A stretch of 64,000 bases of DNA, taken from positions 106,426-170,425 of IMG/VR virus record IMGVR_UViG_3300032213_003144. One strand, 5' to 3'. Under the pieces are notes generated by a model. The model was given only the letters and a program-made list of their open reading frames with translations, had not been told where the DNA came from and did no database searches. The DNA is from a virus. Below are positions 33,731 to 40,300 of the stretch, in pieces (positions within the stretch are counted from its first letter, which is position 1; each line of letters opens with the position of its first letter). A program made the position numbers and the translations under genes.

Positions 33731-35098
33731 ATGTCGCAAGACAAAGCAAGAACAGAAGAGTTGCAATCAGCTCTTCGCACGAAAATGGCAGAGAATAAGG
33801 CCATTGCGGATTCATTCAAAGTTGAAGAAGGAACTGTCATAGTTTCGACAGACCAGAAATCAGCATTCGACAAGAACATGAGAGACATCAAGGAAATTAA
33901 GTCACTCTTGTCCGACCTTGAAACAATGGGCTCAGTAGAGTCATGGTCAAATCAGCCACAGGGCGAAACAGTTTCATCTGCTTACGCCGCTGCAGCTGCC
34001 GACATGAATCACCTGTCGTCACATGAAATCAAGTCAATTGGTCAGATGTTCCTTGACTCACCAGAGTTCAAGTCTTTGGCCAATGGTCGTAACGGTGCAA
34101 ACATGTCATCACCATGGCAAGTTGCAACTTCGTTGACAACACACAACTTCGGCATTCAGCAGAAGGACATTTACACAGCATTGCCAACAACATCAGTAAC
34201 AAACAGCCGCCTCGGTGAGTTTGGAACAGTTCAACGCGATGCCATGGTTCTTCCTCCAATGCGTACGAAGCGTGTCCGTGACTTGTTCCCAGTTCGTAGA
34301 ACAAACGCAGCAGTTATCGAGTACTTCCGTCAGCTTGGTTTTACAACCCTTCAAGCTGGTCATGGAACAAACTCGGCATCATCTGTTGCTGAAAGAACAA
34401 CAGCTGGAACAGCATTTGGTTTGAAGCCACAATCTTCATTCGCATTCGTTGGCGAGCAAGCTCCAATTCGCACATTGGCACACTGGGAAGCTGCACACCG
34501 CAACGTCCTCGCCGATGAGCCACAATTGCGCTCAATCATCGACAACGAACTGATGTACGGTCTCCGTCTTCTTGAGGATAATCAAATCCTCAACGGCAAC
34601 GGAACTGGCGAGAACCTTCTCGGTATTCTCCAGACACCAAACATCCAGAGCTACAGCTGGTCAAGCGGCGCAACCTTGCCGGTACCAGACACCAAGGCTG
34701 ATGCACTTCGCCGTGCAGCAACTCTATCGTTCTTGGCATACTACGAGCCATCTGGCATCGTTTTGCACCCGAACGACTGGGAAGATATCGAATTGACGAA
34801 GGACGTAAACGGCCAGTACTTGGTCGCTATGTCAGTCGCAATGGGCGGCGAGCCAAAGGTTTGGAGAATGCCAGTAATTGACACTCCAGCCATCACTGAA
34901 GGCCAAGCACTTGTTGGTGCCTTCGGAACCGGTGCTCAGTTGTACGACAGAGAAGAAGCAAGCATTCGCATCAGCGAACAGCACTCAGACTTCTTTGTCC
35001 GCAATGCGATTGTGGTTCTTGCAGAACAGAGACTTGCTCTCGCTGTCAAGCGCCCAGAAGCATTCGTCAAGGTGACATTCAACAACGCACCAGCGTGA
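33731..35098 (+). CDS. Major capsid protein, HK97 fold
   Basis: A 455-residue capsid protein. An N-terminal helical, charged segment (about 1-118) looks like the delta/scaffold domain. The HK97-fold core follows, with recognisable late segments ILNGNGTGENLLGIL, GIVLHPNDWEDIEL, PVIDTPAI and a C-terminal YDREEASIRISEQHSDFF strand pair. At residues 115-119 the sequence SLANG, directly followed by Arg-Asn-Gly, closely resembles the SLASG form of the motif repeated in the giant proteins and lies where HK97 capsid proteins are cut (after residue 102). It has an AGGAG site and its own terminator, as expected of the most abundant phage protein. Confidence 0.95.
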   Translation: MSQDKARTEELQSALRTKMAENKAIADSFKVEEGTVIVSTDQKSAFDKNMRDIKEIKSLLSDLETMGSVESWSNQPQGETVSSAYAAAAADMNHLSSHEIKSIGQMFLDSPEFKSLANGRNGANMSSPWQVATSLTTHNFGIQQKDIYTALPTTSVTNSRLGEFGTVQRDAMVLPPMRTKRVRDLFPVRRTNAAVIEYFRQLGFTTLQAGHGTNSASSVAERTTAGTAFGLKPQSSFAFVGEQAPIRTLAHWEAAHRNVLADEPQLRSIIDNELMYGLRLLEDNQILNGNGTGENLLGILQTPNIQSYSWSSGATLPVPDTKADALRRAATLSFLAYYEPSGIVLHPNDWEDIELTKDVNGQYLVAMSVAMGGEPKVWRMPVIDTPAITEGQALVGAFGTGAQLYDREEASIRISEQHSDFFVRNAIVVLAEQRLALAVKRPEAFVKVTFNNAPA

Positions 35099-35128
35099 TA
35101 ACTGGCCCACAGGGCCTGAATTGAGTCT

Positions 35129-35174
35129 CACCCCCGAGAGTAGCCGTAATGGCGAAATCGGGGGTGTTTCTTTT
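35129..35174 (+). terminator. Rho-independent terminator after the capsid gene
   Basis: A 9-bp perfect stem CACCCCCGA/TCGGGGGTG (35129-35137 with 35158-35166) is followed by TTTCTTTT. A smaller hairpin GGCCC-ACA-GGGCC lies just upstream at 35104-35116. Placed 30 nt past the capsid stop codon, it isolates the capsid transcript. Confidence 0.85.
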
Positions 35175-35206
35175 ATACGGACATTTATGTGCGAGAATTG
35201 GTAATC

Positions 35207-36475
35207 ATGGATAACAACGAAATTGACTCACTGTACGAAGAGTTGCTCAAAATCGAAGAGATTTTTATAAAGAGTGATGTAGCTACAGAACATATAGAAG
35301 ACGAAAAAGTGCACCTTGAAAGCACACCTCTTTACGACGAGTATTACGGAGCAAGAGTTTTCAGTGAACTTTCTGATAAGTTTGATGAAAGAGAAGAGAA
35401 GTCAGCGTTAAAAGACCCAGACGGTGGTCTTACTGCTGAAGGAAGAAAATTTTTCAAGCGCACTGAAGGCGCAAACTTAAAGCCTGGAGTAAAAGGCCCA
35501 GCAGATACTCCAGAAAAAATGAGAAGAAAAGGTTCATTCCTTACACGCTTCTTTACAAACCCTTCAGGTCCATTGGTTGACGAAAAAGGAAGAGCAACAA
35601 GACTTGCTTTATCCGCTACAGCTTGGGGCGAGAGAGTACCTAAGAATGCAGAAGATGCTGCTGCATTAGCATCAAAGGGTAGAGCACTGCTTGATAAATA
35701 CGAAAATTCAAAAAAGAAGTCAGAAGAAATCGAAGATATTGAAGTAAAAGCTGGCGGCTCTGCCCTTGGTGCTTCAATAGGTCAGGCTGCTGGTGGTGCT
35801 GCTCCAACTGGAACGAATCCACAAGATACAAGAGACCATGACGGCGATGGAATGATTTTTGATGGAACACCACAAGAGCAAAGAAAGCCGTACGAACGCT
35901 CCAAGGATGCCAACTACGAGAAGCAAAGAAGAAAGTTTGTACGAGAGCAACTCAGAAGGCAAGGCATAAAAGCAAACAGAAGAGTTGAAGATAGAAGTAA
36001 GGAAGAAAGAGATGCTCGAGCTAGAGCAAGAGCAGCTTTCGATAAAGTTCTACGTGACGGACAAGGAAAACCAACGGCTGACGGCCTACCAAAGGGTCCA
36101 AGTTATCCACCAGGCCAATCCGTACCAAAGAAGTATCCACCTGGACAAAAGCCTGAATATAGAAAACCCGAGCCACCAGCAGATAGAAAACCTGCTGATA
36201 GATATCCAGAGCCAGGCAAGAAGTATCCTCCTGGTCAGAAACCTTCCCCATCGAGCCCACGTGACCAAAAGCCAGCCGATAGATACCCGCAAACCAGCAA
36301 TCCTTCTGCCACACGACCTGGAGCAGATAGGACAGAGCAAGCAAGTGGCCCAGCCAGAGGTCCGCGAGTTGACAGGGACAAGAATCCAGACCCAGGATTC
36401 TTCAAGCCAAAACCACAGCTCGGACCCCCTACACCAAAAAGAACACCAGGTAACAACGGGTTACGCAGGTCCTAA
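35207..36475 (+). CDS. Pro-rich protein with DUF6321-like domain and DxDGDG tag
   Basis: A 422-residue protein (428 if GTG 35189 is used; the ATG is preferred). Residues about 70-165 (KDPDGGLTAEGRKFF, NLKPGVKGPADTPEKMRRK, RLALSATAWGE) match a phage/virus domain I believe is DUF6321. It then has DHDGDGMIFDGTP near residue 210, the same acidic core as in giant proteins 1 and 3, and a long Pro/Lys/Arg/Tyr-rich disordered tail with repeats such as KYPPGQKP. It carries no L[SA]SG. The shared tag suggests the same compartment as the giants, probably the capsid interior. It sits just after the capsid gene. Confidence 0.75.
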   Translation: MDNNEIDSLYEELLKIEEIFIKSDVATEHIEDEKVHLESTPLYDEYYGARVFSELSDKFDEREEKSALKDPDGGLTAEGRKFFKRTEGANLKPGVKGPADTPEKMRRKGSFLTRFFTNPSGPLVDEKGRATRLALSATAWGERVPKNAEDAAALASKGRALLDKYENSKKKSEEIEDIEVKAGGSALGASIGQAAGGAAPTGTNPQDTRDHDGDGMIFDGTPQEQRKPYERSKDANYEKQRRKFVREQLRRQGIKANRRVEDRSKEERDARARARAAFDKVLRDGQGKPTADGLPKGPSYPPGQSVPKKYPPGQKPEYRKPEPPADRKPADRYPEPGKKYPPGQKPSPSSPRDQKPADRYPQTSNPSATRPGADRTEQASGPARGPRVDRDKNPDPGFFKPKPQLGPPTPKRTPGNNGLRRS

Positions 36476-36876
36476 TGGAGCGCTTTTGGTACGGAGCAAC
36501 GCTTCTCAAGGTAATTGATGGTGACACGGTTGAACTAATGGTCGATTTGGGTTTCAATATAAATTACAAGATGAGAGTTCGCCTTTACGGGGTGAATACT
36601 CCCGAATCACGTACAAAAGACCTTGTCGAAAAAGAGCTTGGCCTAAAAGCAAAGAAATTTACGGAGGAGTGGCTTACAAACCATCAGTGGGTTTTTGTAA
36701 ATACCATTCCAGATAAAAACGATAAATATGGACGGATACTAGCAAGGATATTTTCATCCGACAAGATAGATGACCCGAAAACTGCATGCCTAAATATTGA
36801 CATAATTCAATCTGGTCTTGCAAGGGAATACTTTGGCATTGGCGACAAAACGTGGGCTGAGTTCAAAACCAAATAA
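36475..36876 (+). CDS. Staphylococcal-nuclease-like endonuclease
   Basis: A 133-residue SNase-fold (OB-fold) nuclease. It has VIDGDTVEL (Asp15, Asp17), RVRLYGVNTPE (Arg36, Glu44), DKYGRILARI (Arg87) and the C-terminal LNIDIIQSGLA helix, which align with the calcium and phosphate ligands of staphylococcal nuclease. It cleaves DNA or RNA without strong sequence preference. No signal peptide is visible, so it acts inside the cell or is virion-borne, perhaps degrading host nucleic acid for nucleotide recycling by the RNR and ThyX encoded later. Its start overlaps the previous stop (TAATG). Confidence 0.88.
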   Translation: MERFWYGATLLKVIDGDTVELMVDLGFNINYKMRVRLYGVNTPESRTKDLVEKELGLKAKKFTEEWLTNHQWVFVNTIPDKNDKYGRILARIFSSDKIDDPKTACLNIDIIQSGLAREYFGIGDKTWAEFKTK

Positions 36877-36888
36877 CAGCAAGTATGA

Positions 36889-36894
36889 GATAAT
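36889..36894 (+). promoter_or_regulatory. -10-like box for the holin candidate
   Basis: GATAAT ends 6 nt before ATG 36901, with no ribosome-binding site between. This is the same spacing as other leaderless starts here, though the first base deviates from TANNNT. Confidence 0.35.
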
Positions 36895-36900
36895 GGTTGT

Positions 36901-37173
36901 ATGAAAAAGGACCTGCTGGTAAATGTATTACTTAGAATTCTTGCTACTTTCGCCGCATCTGGTCTTGGTGTTATCGGTGCAGGAACTATTGCTGGTGTTC
37001 CAATACTTAAAGCTGTCTTCATGGCTGGAATTGCAGGGGTTGCAGTCGTAATAGAGGGACTCTCTAGAGCATTCTTGGAAGATGGGAAACTTTCGAGTTC
37101 TGAAATAAACGACGTTTTCAACAAGATAGACAAGAAGGCCCCAGCAAAGGCGAAGCAGAATGAAGCGGTTTAG
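36901..37173 (+). CDS. Putative holin, two membrane segments
   Basis: A 90-residue protein: a short charged N-terminus, two hydrophobic segments (about residues 6-30 and 34-54, Ala/Gly/Ile/Val-rich), then a charged Lys-rich tail. This is the usual shape of small class II-type phage holins. It is followed by a lipoprotein gene and another two-segment membrane protein, which together look like a lysis cassette, although the candidate lysin is 20 kb away at 58523. An alternative is a virion membrane protein. Confidence 0.6.
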   Translation: MKKDLLVNVLLRILATFAASGLGVIGAGTIAGVPILKAVFMAGIAGVAVVIEGLSRAFLEDGKLSSSEINDVFNKIDKKAPAKAKQNEAV

Positions 37174-37384
37174 TATTGTTTTTCTATCTATATTCTTTCT
37201 TGCTTCTTGTGGCTATGAGGGAAAATATCGATACTCATGTCAGGACCCTGAAAATTGGGGCAAGACAGAATGTGAACCACCTATATGCGAAGTAGATGGG
37301 AATTGCACAAAAACCTTGCTTGGTTTCAATCCGACAGATACAACAATAGAAGCAAATCCAACAGAGGAAACAGTCGCACCATGA
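37160..37384 (+). CDS. Small phage lipoprotein
   Basis: A 74-residue protein with a basic start, a hydrophobic signal segment (IVFLSIFFLASC) and a lipobox LASC with Cys17 as the predicted lipidated residue. The mature part has four more cysteines (Cys29, 38, 43 and 48), probably two disulfides, and an acidic Thr/Pro/Glu tail. It overlaps the holin candidate by 14 nt and the next membrane protein by ATGA. It may act at the outer face of the membrane during lysis or in superinfection exclusion; the sequence does not decide. Confidence 0.65.
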   Translation: MKRFSIVFLSIFFLASCGYEGKYRYSCQDPENWGKTECEPPICEVDGNCTKTLLGFNPTDTTIEANPTEETVAP

Positions 37385-37662
37385 AAAAGCGCTTAACACC
37401 AGCAGAACTTGATGCACGCCTTAAGTTTGTTATCGGTTGCATGCTTGGATTTGTTCTTATGATTACAACGGTAGGAGTACTCTGGGCGCTTGTATTCGTG
37501 ACACAGCCAATCGGCGCCCAAGCCGAAAACGACAAGATGTTCTTCGGTGTTCTGTCATCCGTGGCCACCTTTATTACTGGTACGCTAGCAGGACTGATGA
37601 TTTCAACCGGGAGAAATACCGAAGACAAAAACGGTAACGGCATCCCAGATAGCGAGGAGTAA
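37381..37662 (+). CDS. Membrane protein, possible second holin or antiholin
   Basis: A 93-residue protein started at ATG 37381, which overlaps the lipoprotein stop. Two strong hydrophobic segments (about 13-40 and 52-73) flank a short polar loop, and the C-terminus is acidic with DKNGNGIPDSEE, a dockerin-like Ca-loop sequence. Two adjacent small two-span membrane genes are commonly a holin/antiholin pair, so that is the favoured but unproven reading. Confidence 0.6.
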   Translation: MKKRLTPAELDARLKFVIGCMLGFVLMITTVGVLWALVFVTQPIGAQAENDKMFFGVLSSVATFITGTLAGLMISTGRNTEDKNGNGIPDSEE

Positions 37663-37663
37663 T

Positions 37664-38110
37664 ATGAGCTCTAGTACATGGGGTACATATCAAGGCGCAA
37701 TAACTGGCTTTAGGTTTGAAACAAAGGCAGACAAGAAATGTCCGCCCGCAACACAGGACATAGCTGTCAATCTCCGAAATCGCGGCAAAGCAATTAAGAC
37801 TGCTATGTACGGTCCATTGAATCCATCTGAACCTAATGAAGATTACTGGAAGAAAATTGGCGATGAATGGGATGTTGATACTGCTACCGCAAAAAAACAA
37901 CGATGCGGAAACTGTGTGATGTTTATTCAAACTCCATCAATGAAGGCATGTATAAATTCAGCAGTTACGGGTGGTGACCGTCAAGACGAATGGGAAGCCA
38001 TAGATGCTGCTGGACAACTCGGGTACTGCGAAGCGTTTGACTTTAAGTGCGCATCAAAGAGAACTTGCCGAGCATGGGTTACTGGTGGACCAATCACAAA
38101 GGAAAAATAA
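37664..38110 (+). CDS. Cys-rich protein, HiPIP-like pattern
   Basis: A 148-residue protein with seven cysteines (26, 81, 84, 96, 122, 129, 135). The C-terminal pattern CGNCVMF, then a single Cys, then YCEAFDFKC and TCRAW is reminiscent of high-potential iron-sulfur proteins (C-x2-C, C, C), though it could equally be zinc-bound. GAGGAG precedes the ATG. It overlaps the ferredoxin gene by one base, so two possible Fe-S proteins are made together. I have seen such proteins in phage genomes without assigned function. Confidence 0.6.
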   Translation: MSSSTWGTYQGAITGFRFETKADKKCPPATQDIAVNLRNRGKAIKTAMYGPLNPSEPNEDYWKKIGDEWDVDTATAKKQRCGNCVMFIQTPSMKACINSAVTGGDRQDEWEAIDAAGQLGYCEAFDFKCASKRTCRAWVTGGPITKEK

Positions 38111-38355
38111 TGAGAGTCTGGATTGACCAAGACTTATGTACTGGAGACGGACTATGCGCAGAAATAGCCCCAGATGTTTTTCACATGATGCCGGACGGTC
38201 TTGCGTATGTAAAAGAAGGGGACAAGATTTATGCGGCCGCTGTAGGGAACCCAGAAGGCGCAGCTGGCTTAGCATCCTTTTCGGACAACAGGCTTGAAGA
38301 CGTTATTGAGTCAGCAGAAGAATGCCCTGGGGAATGTATCTTTATCGAGCCTTAG
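38110..38355 (+). CDS. Ferredoxin, 3Fe-4S or 4Fe-4S type
   Basis: An 81-residue ferredoxin of the actinobacterial type that usually serves cytochrome P450s. Cys10 and Cys16 in DLCTGDGLCAEIAPDVF and Cys72 in EECPGE give the C-x5-C...C-P pattern of a 3Fe-4S cluster; a further Cys76 follows. The protein is acidic, as ferredoxins are. The ATG overlaps the previous stop (TAATG); a longer reading in the same frame starting at 38047 would run inside the previous gene and is rejected. It may supply electrons to a phage or host redox enzyme such as RNR or an oxygenase. Confidence 0.85.
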   Translation: MRVWIDQDLCTGDGLCAEIAPDVFHMMPDGLAYVKEGDKIYAAAVGNPEGAAGLASFSDNRLEDVIESAEECPGECIFIEP

Positions 38356-38498
38356 CGCCCGAGTCGTTCCCTCTCAAAGTTAATCCATTCTTGCTTTGCG
38401 GTAGTACTACCGTATGAGTCGTAATTACTTACTGCACTCATGATGTATTTATGGAATGAAACGACCAACACTGTTGTGACAATTAAGAAAATAAGCAT
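38352..38498 (-). CDS. Tiny single-span membrane protein
   Basis: A 48-residue reading frame whose first 20 residues are hydrophobic (MLIFLIVTTVLVVSF), followed by a polar tail ending RERLGR. It converges with the ferredoxin gene, overlapping its stop by 4 nt. There is no ribosome-binding site, but CATAAT lies 6 nt before the ATG, the leaderless arrangement of other genes here. Existence is plausible, function unknown. Confidence 0.4.
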   Translation of the reverse strand: MLIFLIVTTVLVVSFHKYIMSAVSNYDSYGSTTAKQEWINFERERLGR

Positions 38499-38566
38499 TT
38501 GTACATTATGTCATCTAATCTCTTTTAAAGATTAAATAAACATAACTATCTTAGAAATAGATAGGC

Positions 38567-38830
38567 CTAATCTTCTGCCGTGATGCTATTTGTTTTTAAT
38601 CGCATGTCAGCTAGGGCTAATTCCGGGGTATCACCGACACCGATAGTGGAAGCGATGCTTGAATCAAAGAAGTCCAATGCGGAACAGTCATCTCCATACA
38701 TGTAATCCTGGTATTGCTCGGAATTTACAACATCGTCGAATTCTGGTATTGCGTGCCATTTTCCGCCCTCGTACACACCGGAATATCTTGATTGAATAAT
38801 CGCAACAGGGTATGTCCGATTTTCACTCAT
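38567..38830 (-). CDS. Hypothetical protein following an oxygenase
   Basis: An 87-residue protein with the start chosen at 38830, where GGAAAGGA lies upstream; a longer reading to 38872 would run far into the oxygenase gene. It overlaps the oxygenase stop by 8 nt, so it is co-translated. The sequence is acidic and aromatic (RYSGVYEGGKWHAIPEFDD), compact, with no known motif. The coupling suggests a partner of the oxygenase. Confidence 0.65.
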   Translation of the reverse strand: MSENRTYPVAIIQSRYSGVYEGGKWHAIPEFDDVVNSEQYQDYMYGDDCSALDFFDSSIASTIGVGDTPELALADMRLKTNSITAED

Positions 38831-39611
38831 TTGATTTTTCCTTTCCAAAATTCGTAATGATAGTGCTTCCACTTAGATGCTGTCTGGGTATTGAGTAATC
38901 AGCAACCAGCAACCTCATCACCCATCTGTCGGTTCCATCGTATCTTGCGGCAAATGGCTTTCTTCCGTGGACGGTTGTTCTGTTATCTATCACAAGTAAG
39001 TCGCCTTTTTCTAGAACAATGTCCTGAATACTTTGACTTATTGCTTGATTAAATTCGTCTAGCGCTTCTTGTGCTTCTTCTGTTGTGCCTCGCATGAAGT
39101 ATCTGTCATAAGTTATGTCAAATCCATCATCTGAATTCTTTTTAAGTATTCTTACAACCATTTCAAAATCTGGTTCGCCATTTGAACGAAAACTATCGTC
39201 TACTCGTGTTACGTAAATAGGCTGTTGGAGTAATTCGAGTGATTTTTTACTTATTTTCTTAATTATGTCTTCACTATTTGCATACGTAGTTACGGCATTT
39301 TCGTCTCCCCTCAGGCACATGAGGAGAACATATGATGGCTTAAAGGGATGAAATGCTGTCTCGGTGTGTAGCTCTAGATTTGACTTTGATGATGTAGAAA
39401 TTTGTCCATGCTCTGTCTTGAACACGGGAAGGACATGCTGTATCAGCTGTCCACCCTGTTCTTGCCTGTAGGCAATTGGTTTACCCAAAGAAGAACCAAA
39501 CGCCATGAGGGTTTTTTTCTCCGTCAGCAACTTACTATCGCTGATGAATGGGACTGCTGGGGTTGGGCCAATATCGCCCACCTCCAGGTTTCTGTACAGT
39601 TTTACACCCAT
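38823..39611 (-). CDS. 2-oxoglutarate/Fe(II) oxygenase, TauD/clavaminate-synthase-like
   Basis: A 262-residue non-heme iron oxygenase. The facial triad is visible as His82-x-Glu84 in LHTET and the distal His215 in TTVHGRKPF, with a 2-oxoglutarate-binding Arg near 229-233 (TDRWVMRLLV). The family hydroxylates small molecules such as taurine or amino acids using oxygen and 2-oxoglutarate. The substrate is unknown; a free or tethered amino acid is possible given the similarity to clavaminate-synthase-like enzymes and the acyl carrier protein gene nearby on the same strand. TAGTAT lies 6 nt before the ATG. Confidence 0.85.
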   Translation of the reverse strand: MGVKLYRNLEVGDIGPTPAVPFISDSKLLTEKKTLMAFGSSLGKPIAYRQEQGGQLIQHVLPVFKTEHGQISTSSKSNLELHTETAFHPFKPSYVLLMCLRGDENAVTTYANSEDIIKKISKKSLELLQQPIYVTRVDDSFRSNGEPDFEMVVRILKKNSDDGFDITYDRYFMRGTTEEAQEALDEFNQAISQSIQDIVLEKGDLLVIDNRTTVHGRKPFAARYDGTDRWVMRLLVADYSIPRQHLSGSTIITNFGKEKSNE

Positions 39612-39617
39612 GTTCAG

Positions 39618-39623
39618 ATACTA
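39618..39623 (-). promoter_or_regulatory. -10 box of a leaderless promoter
   Basis: Minus-strand TAGTAT followed by 6 nt and the ATG of the oxygenase gene. No Shine-Dalgarno sequence is present. Confidence 0.5.
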
Positions 39624-39657
39624 CTACGCCTTAAATGTCTCCATCAAGAGACAATTG

Positions 39658-39731
39658 GAGCCCTCTCTCGGGATTGAACCGAGGACCACCTCATTACAAG
39701 TGAGGTGCTCTACCACTGAGCTAAAAGGGCT
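39658..39731 (-). tRNA. tRNA-Thr (TGT)
   Basis: A full cloverleaf on the minus strand: acceptor AGCCCTT/GAGGGCT, D-arm GCTC-AGTGGTA-GAGC, anticodon stem CCTCA/TGAGG with loop CTTGTAA and anticodon TGT, and T-arm CTCGG-TTCAATC-CCGAG. It decodes ACA, and likely other Thr codons. The CCA end is not clearly encoded. Confidence 0.92.
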
Positions 39732-39734
39732 GGA

Positions 39735-39809
39735 CACGCAGTCTGGGAGTCGAACCCAGAGACCGTCCGTTAGATTCCACGGGTGCTCTACCGCTGATGC
39801 TTCTGCGTG
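39735..39809 (-). tRNA. Atypical or degenerate tRNA
   Basis: The acceptor CACGCAG/CTGCGTG and T-arm CTGGG-TTCGACT-CCCAG are perfect, but the D-arm has an extra base (GCATC-AGCGGTA-GAGC). The anticodon arm pairs only as CCGT/ACGG with an 8-nt loop GGAATCTA that lacks the universal U33. No trustworthy anticodon can be read. It lies 3 nt upstream of tRNA-Thr on the same transcript. It is either a decayed tRNA or a specialised one. Confidence 0.65.
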
Positions 39810-39845
39810 CGTAAGAGAGTAACACAAATGGGGACAGGAGGGGTT

Positions 39846-40091
39846 CTAACCCTGCCCAACTTTTGAGTTTATTAACTCCAGGGCTTTGCCAACGGTGTCT
39901 ACGCCTTCAATCTCGGAGCCGGCAACGGTAACGCCAAACTCCTCCTCTAAAGCCATCACTAATTCTATGATGTCAAGAGAATCTGCGTTTAGGTCCTCCA
40001 CAAGTCTTGCTTCTGGGACTATTTTTGATTCGTCAACAATGAGAATTTCTGCGGCGCATTTTATAAATCGCTTTTCTGTGTTATCGCTCAT
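39846..40091 (-). CDS. Acyl carrier protein
   Basis: An 81-residue acyl carrier protein with the phosphopantetheine attachment motif NADSLDIIELVMALEEEFG (Ser38 in this numbering) and the usual acidic four-helix profile. After modification it carries acyl or amino-acyl groups as thioesters. The start at 40091 is preferred over 40109 because TATACT lies exactly 7 nt before it, and because 40109 almost abuts tRNA-Asn. No other fatty acid or polyketide gene is visible, so it must act with host enzymes or with an unrecognised phage enzyme; the two oxygenases are candidates. Confidence 0.88.
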   Translation of the reverse strand: MSDNTEKRFIKCAAEILIVDESKIVPEARLVEDLNADSLDIIELVMALEEEFGVTVAGSEIEGVDTVGKALELINSKVGQG

Positions 40092-40098
40092 GTTTAAC

Positions 40099-40104
40099 AG
40101 TATA
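40099..40104 (-). promoter_or_regulatory. -10 box upstream of the acyl carrier gene
   Basis: Minus-strand TATACT followed by 7 nt and ATG 40091. It lies between tRNA-Asn and the gene. Confidence 0.5.
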
Positions 40105-40110
40105 TACATA

Positions 40111-40186
40111 TGGCTGGCGAGGTAGGGCTCGAACCTACGACAAGCGGATTAACAGTCCGCTGCTCTGCCAACTGAGCTACTCGCCA
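40111..40186 (-). tRNA. tRNA-Asn (GTT) with encoded CCA
   Basis: A complete cloverleaf: acceptor TGGCGAG/CTCGCCA, D-arm GCTC..GAGC, anticodon stem GCGGA/TCCGC with loop CTGTTAA (GTT), T-arm GTAGG-TTCGAGC-CCTAC, discriminator G and an encoded CCA at the 3-prime end (40113-40111). Confidence 0.93.
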
Positions 40187-40287
40187 CCGTGAGGGTAGAC
40201 AGAGTCAGTTTCAGCACCACCTAGATGGATGCCCCCTCGTATTGCATCATAGCAATAGTAAGTCTTATTACCAGGACTTACAATTGA

Positions 40288-40293
40288 TATAAT
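40288..40293 (+). promoter_or_regulatory. Consensus leaderless promoter (TATAAT)
   Basis: A perfect TATAAT ends 7 nt before ATG 40301. A weak -35 (TTATTA) lies 17 nt upstream. No ribosome-binding site separates box and start, so the mRNA should begin at or next to the ATG. Confidence 0.6.
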
Positions 40294-40300
40294 TACAAAT

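Noticed and set aside
37285-37380. Longer start for the second small membrane protein
   Set aside because: The extension lies inside the lipoprotein gene; ATG 37381 with ATGA overlap is the natural start.
38047-38355. Longer start for the ferredoxin gene
   Set aside because: The extra N-terminal residues overlap the preceding Cys-rich gene in another frame; ATG 38110 overlaps its stop in the TAATG style used throughout.
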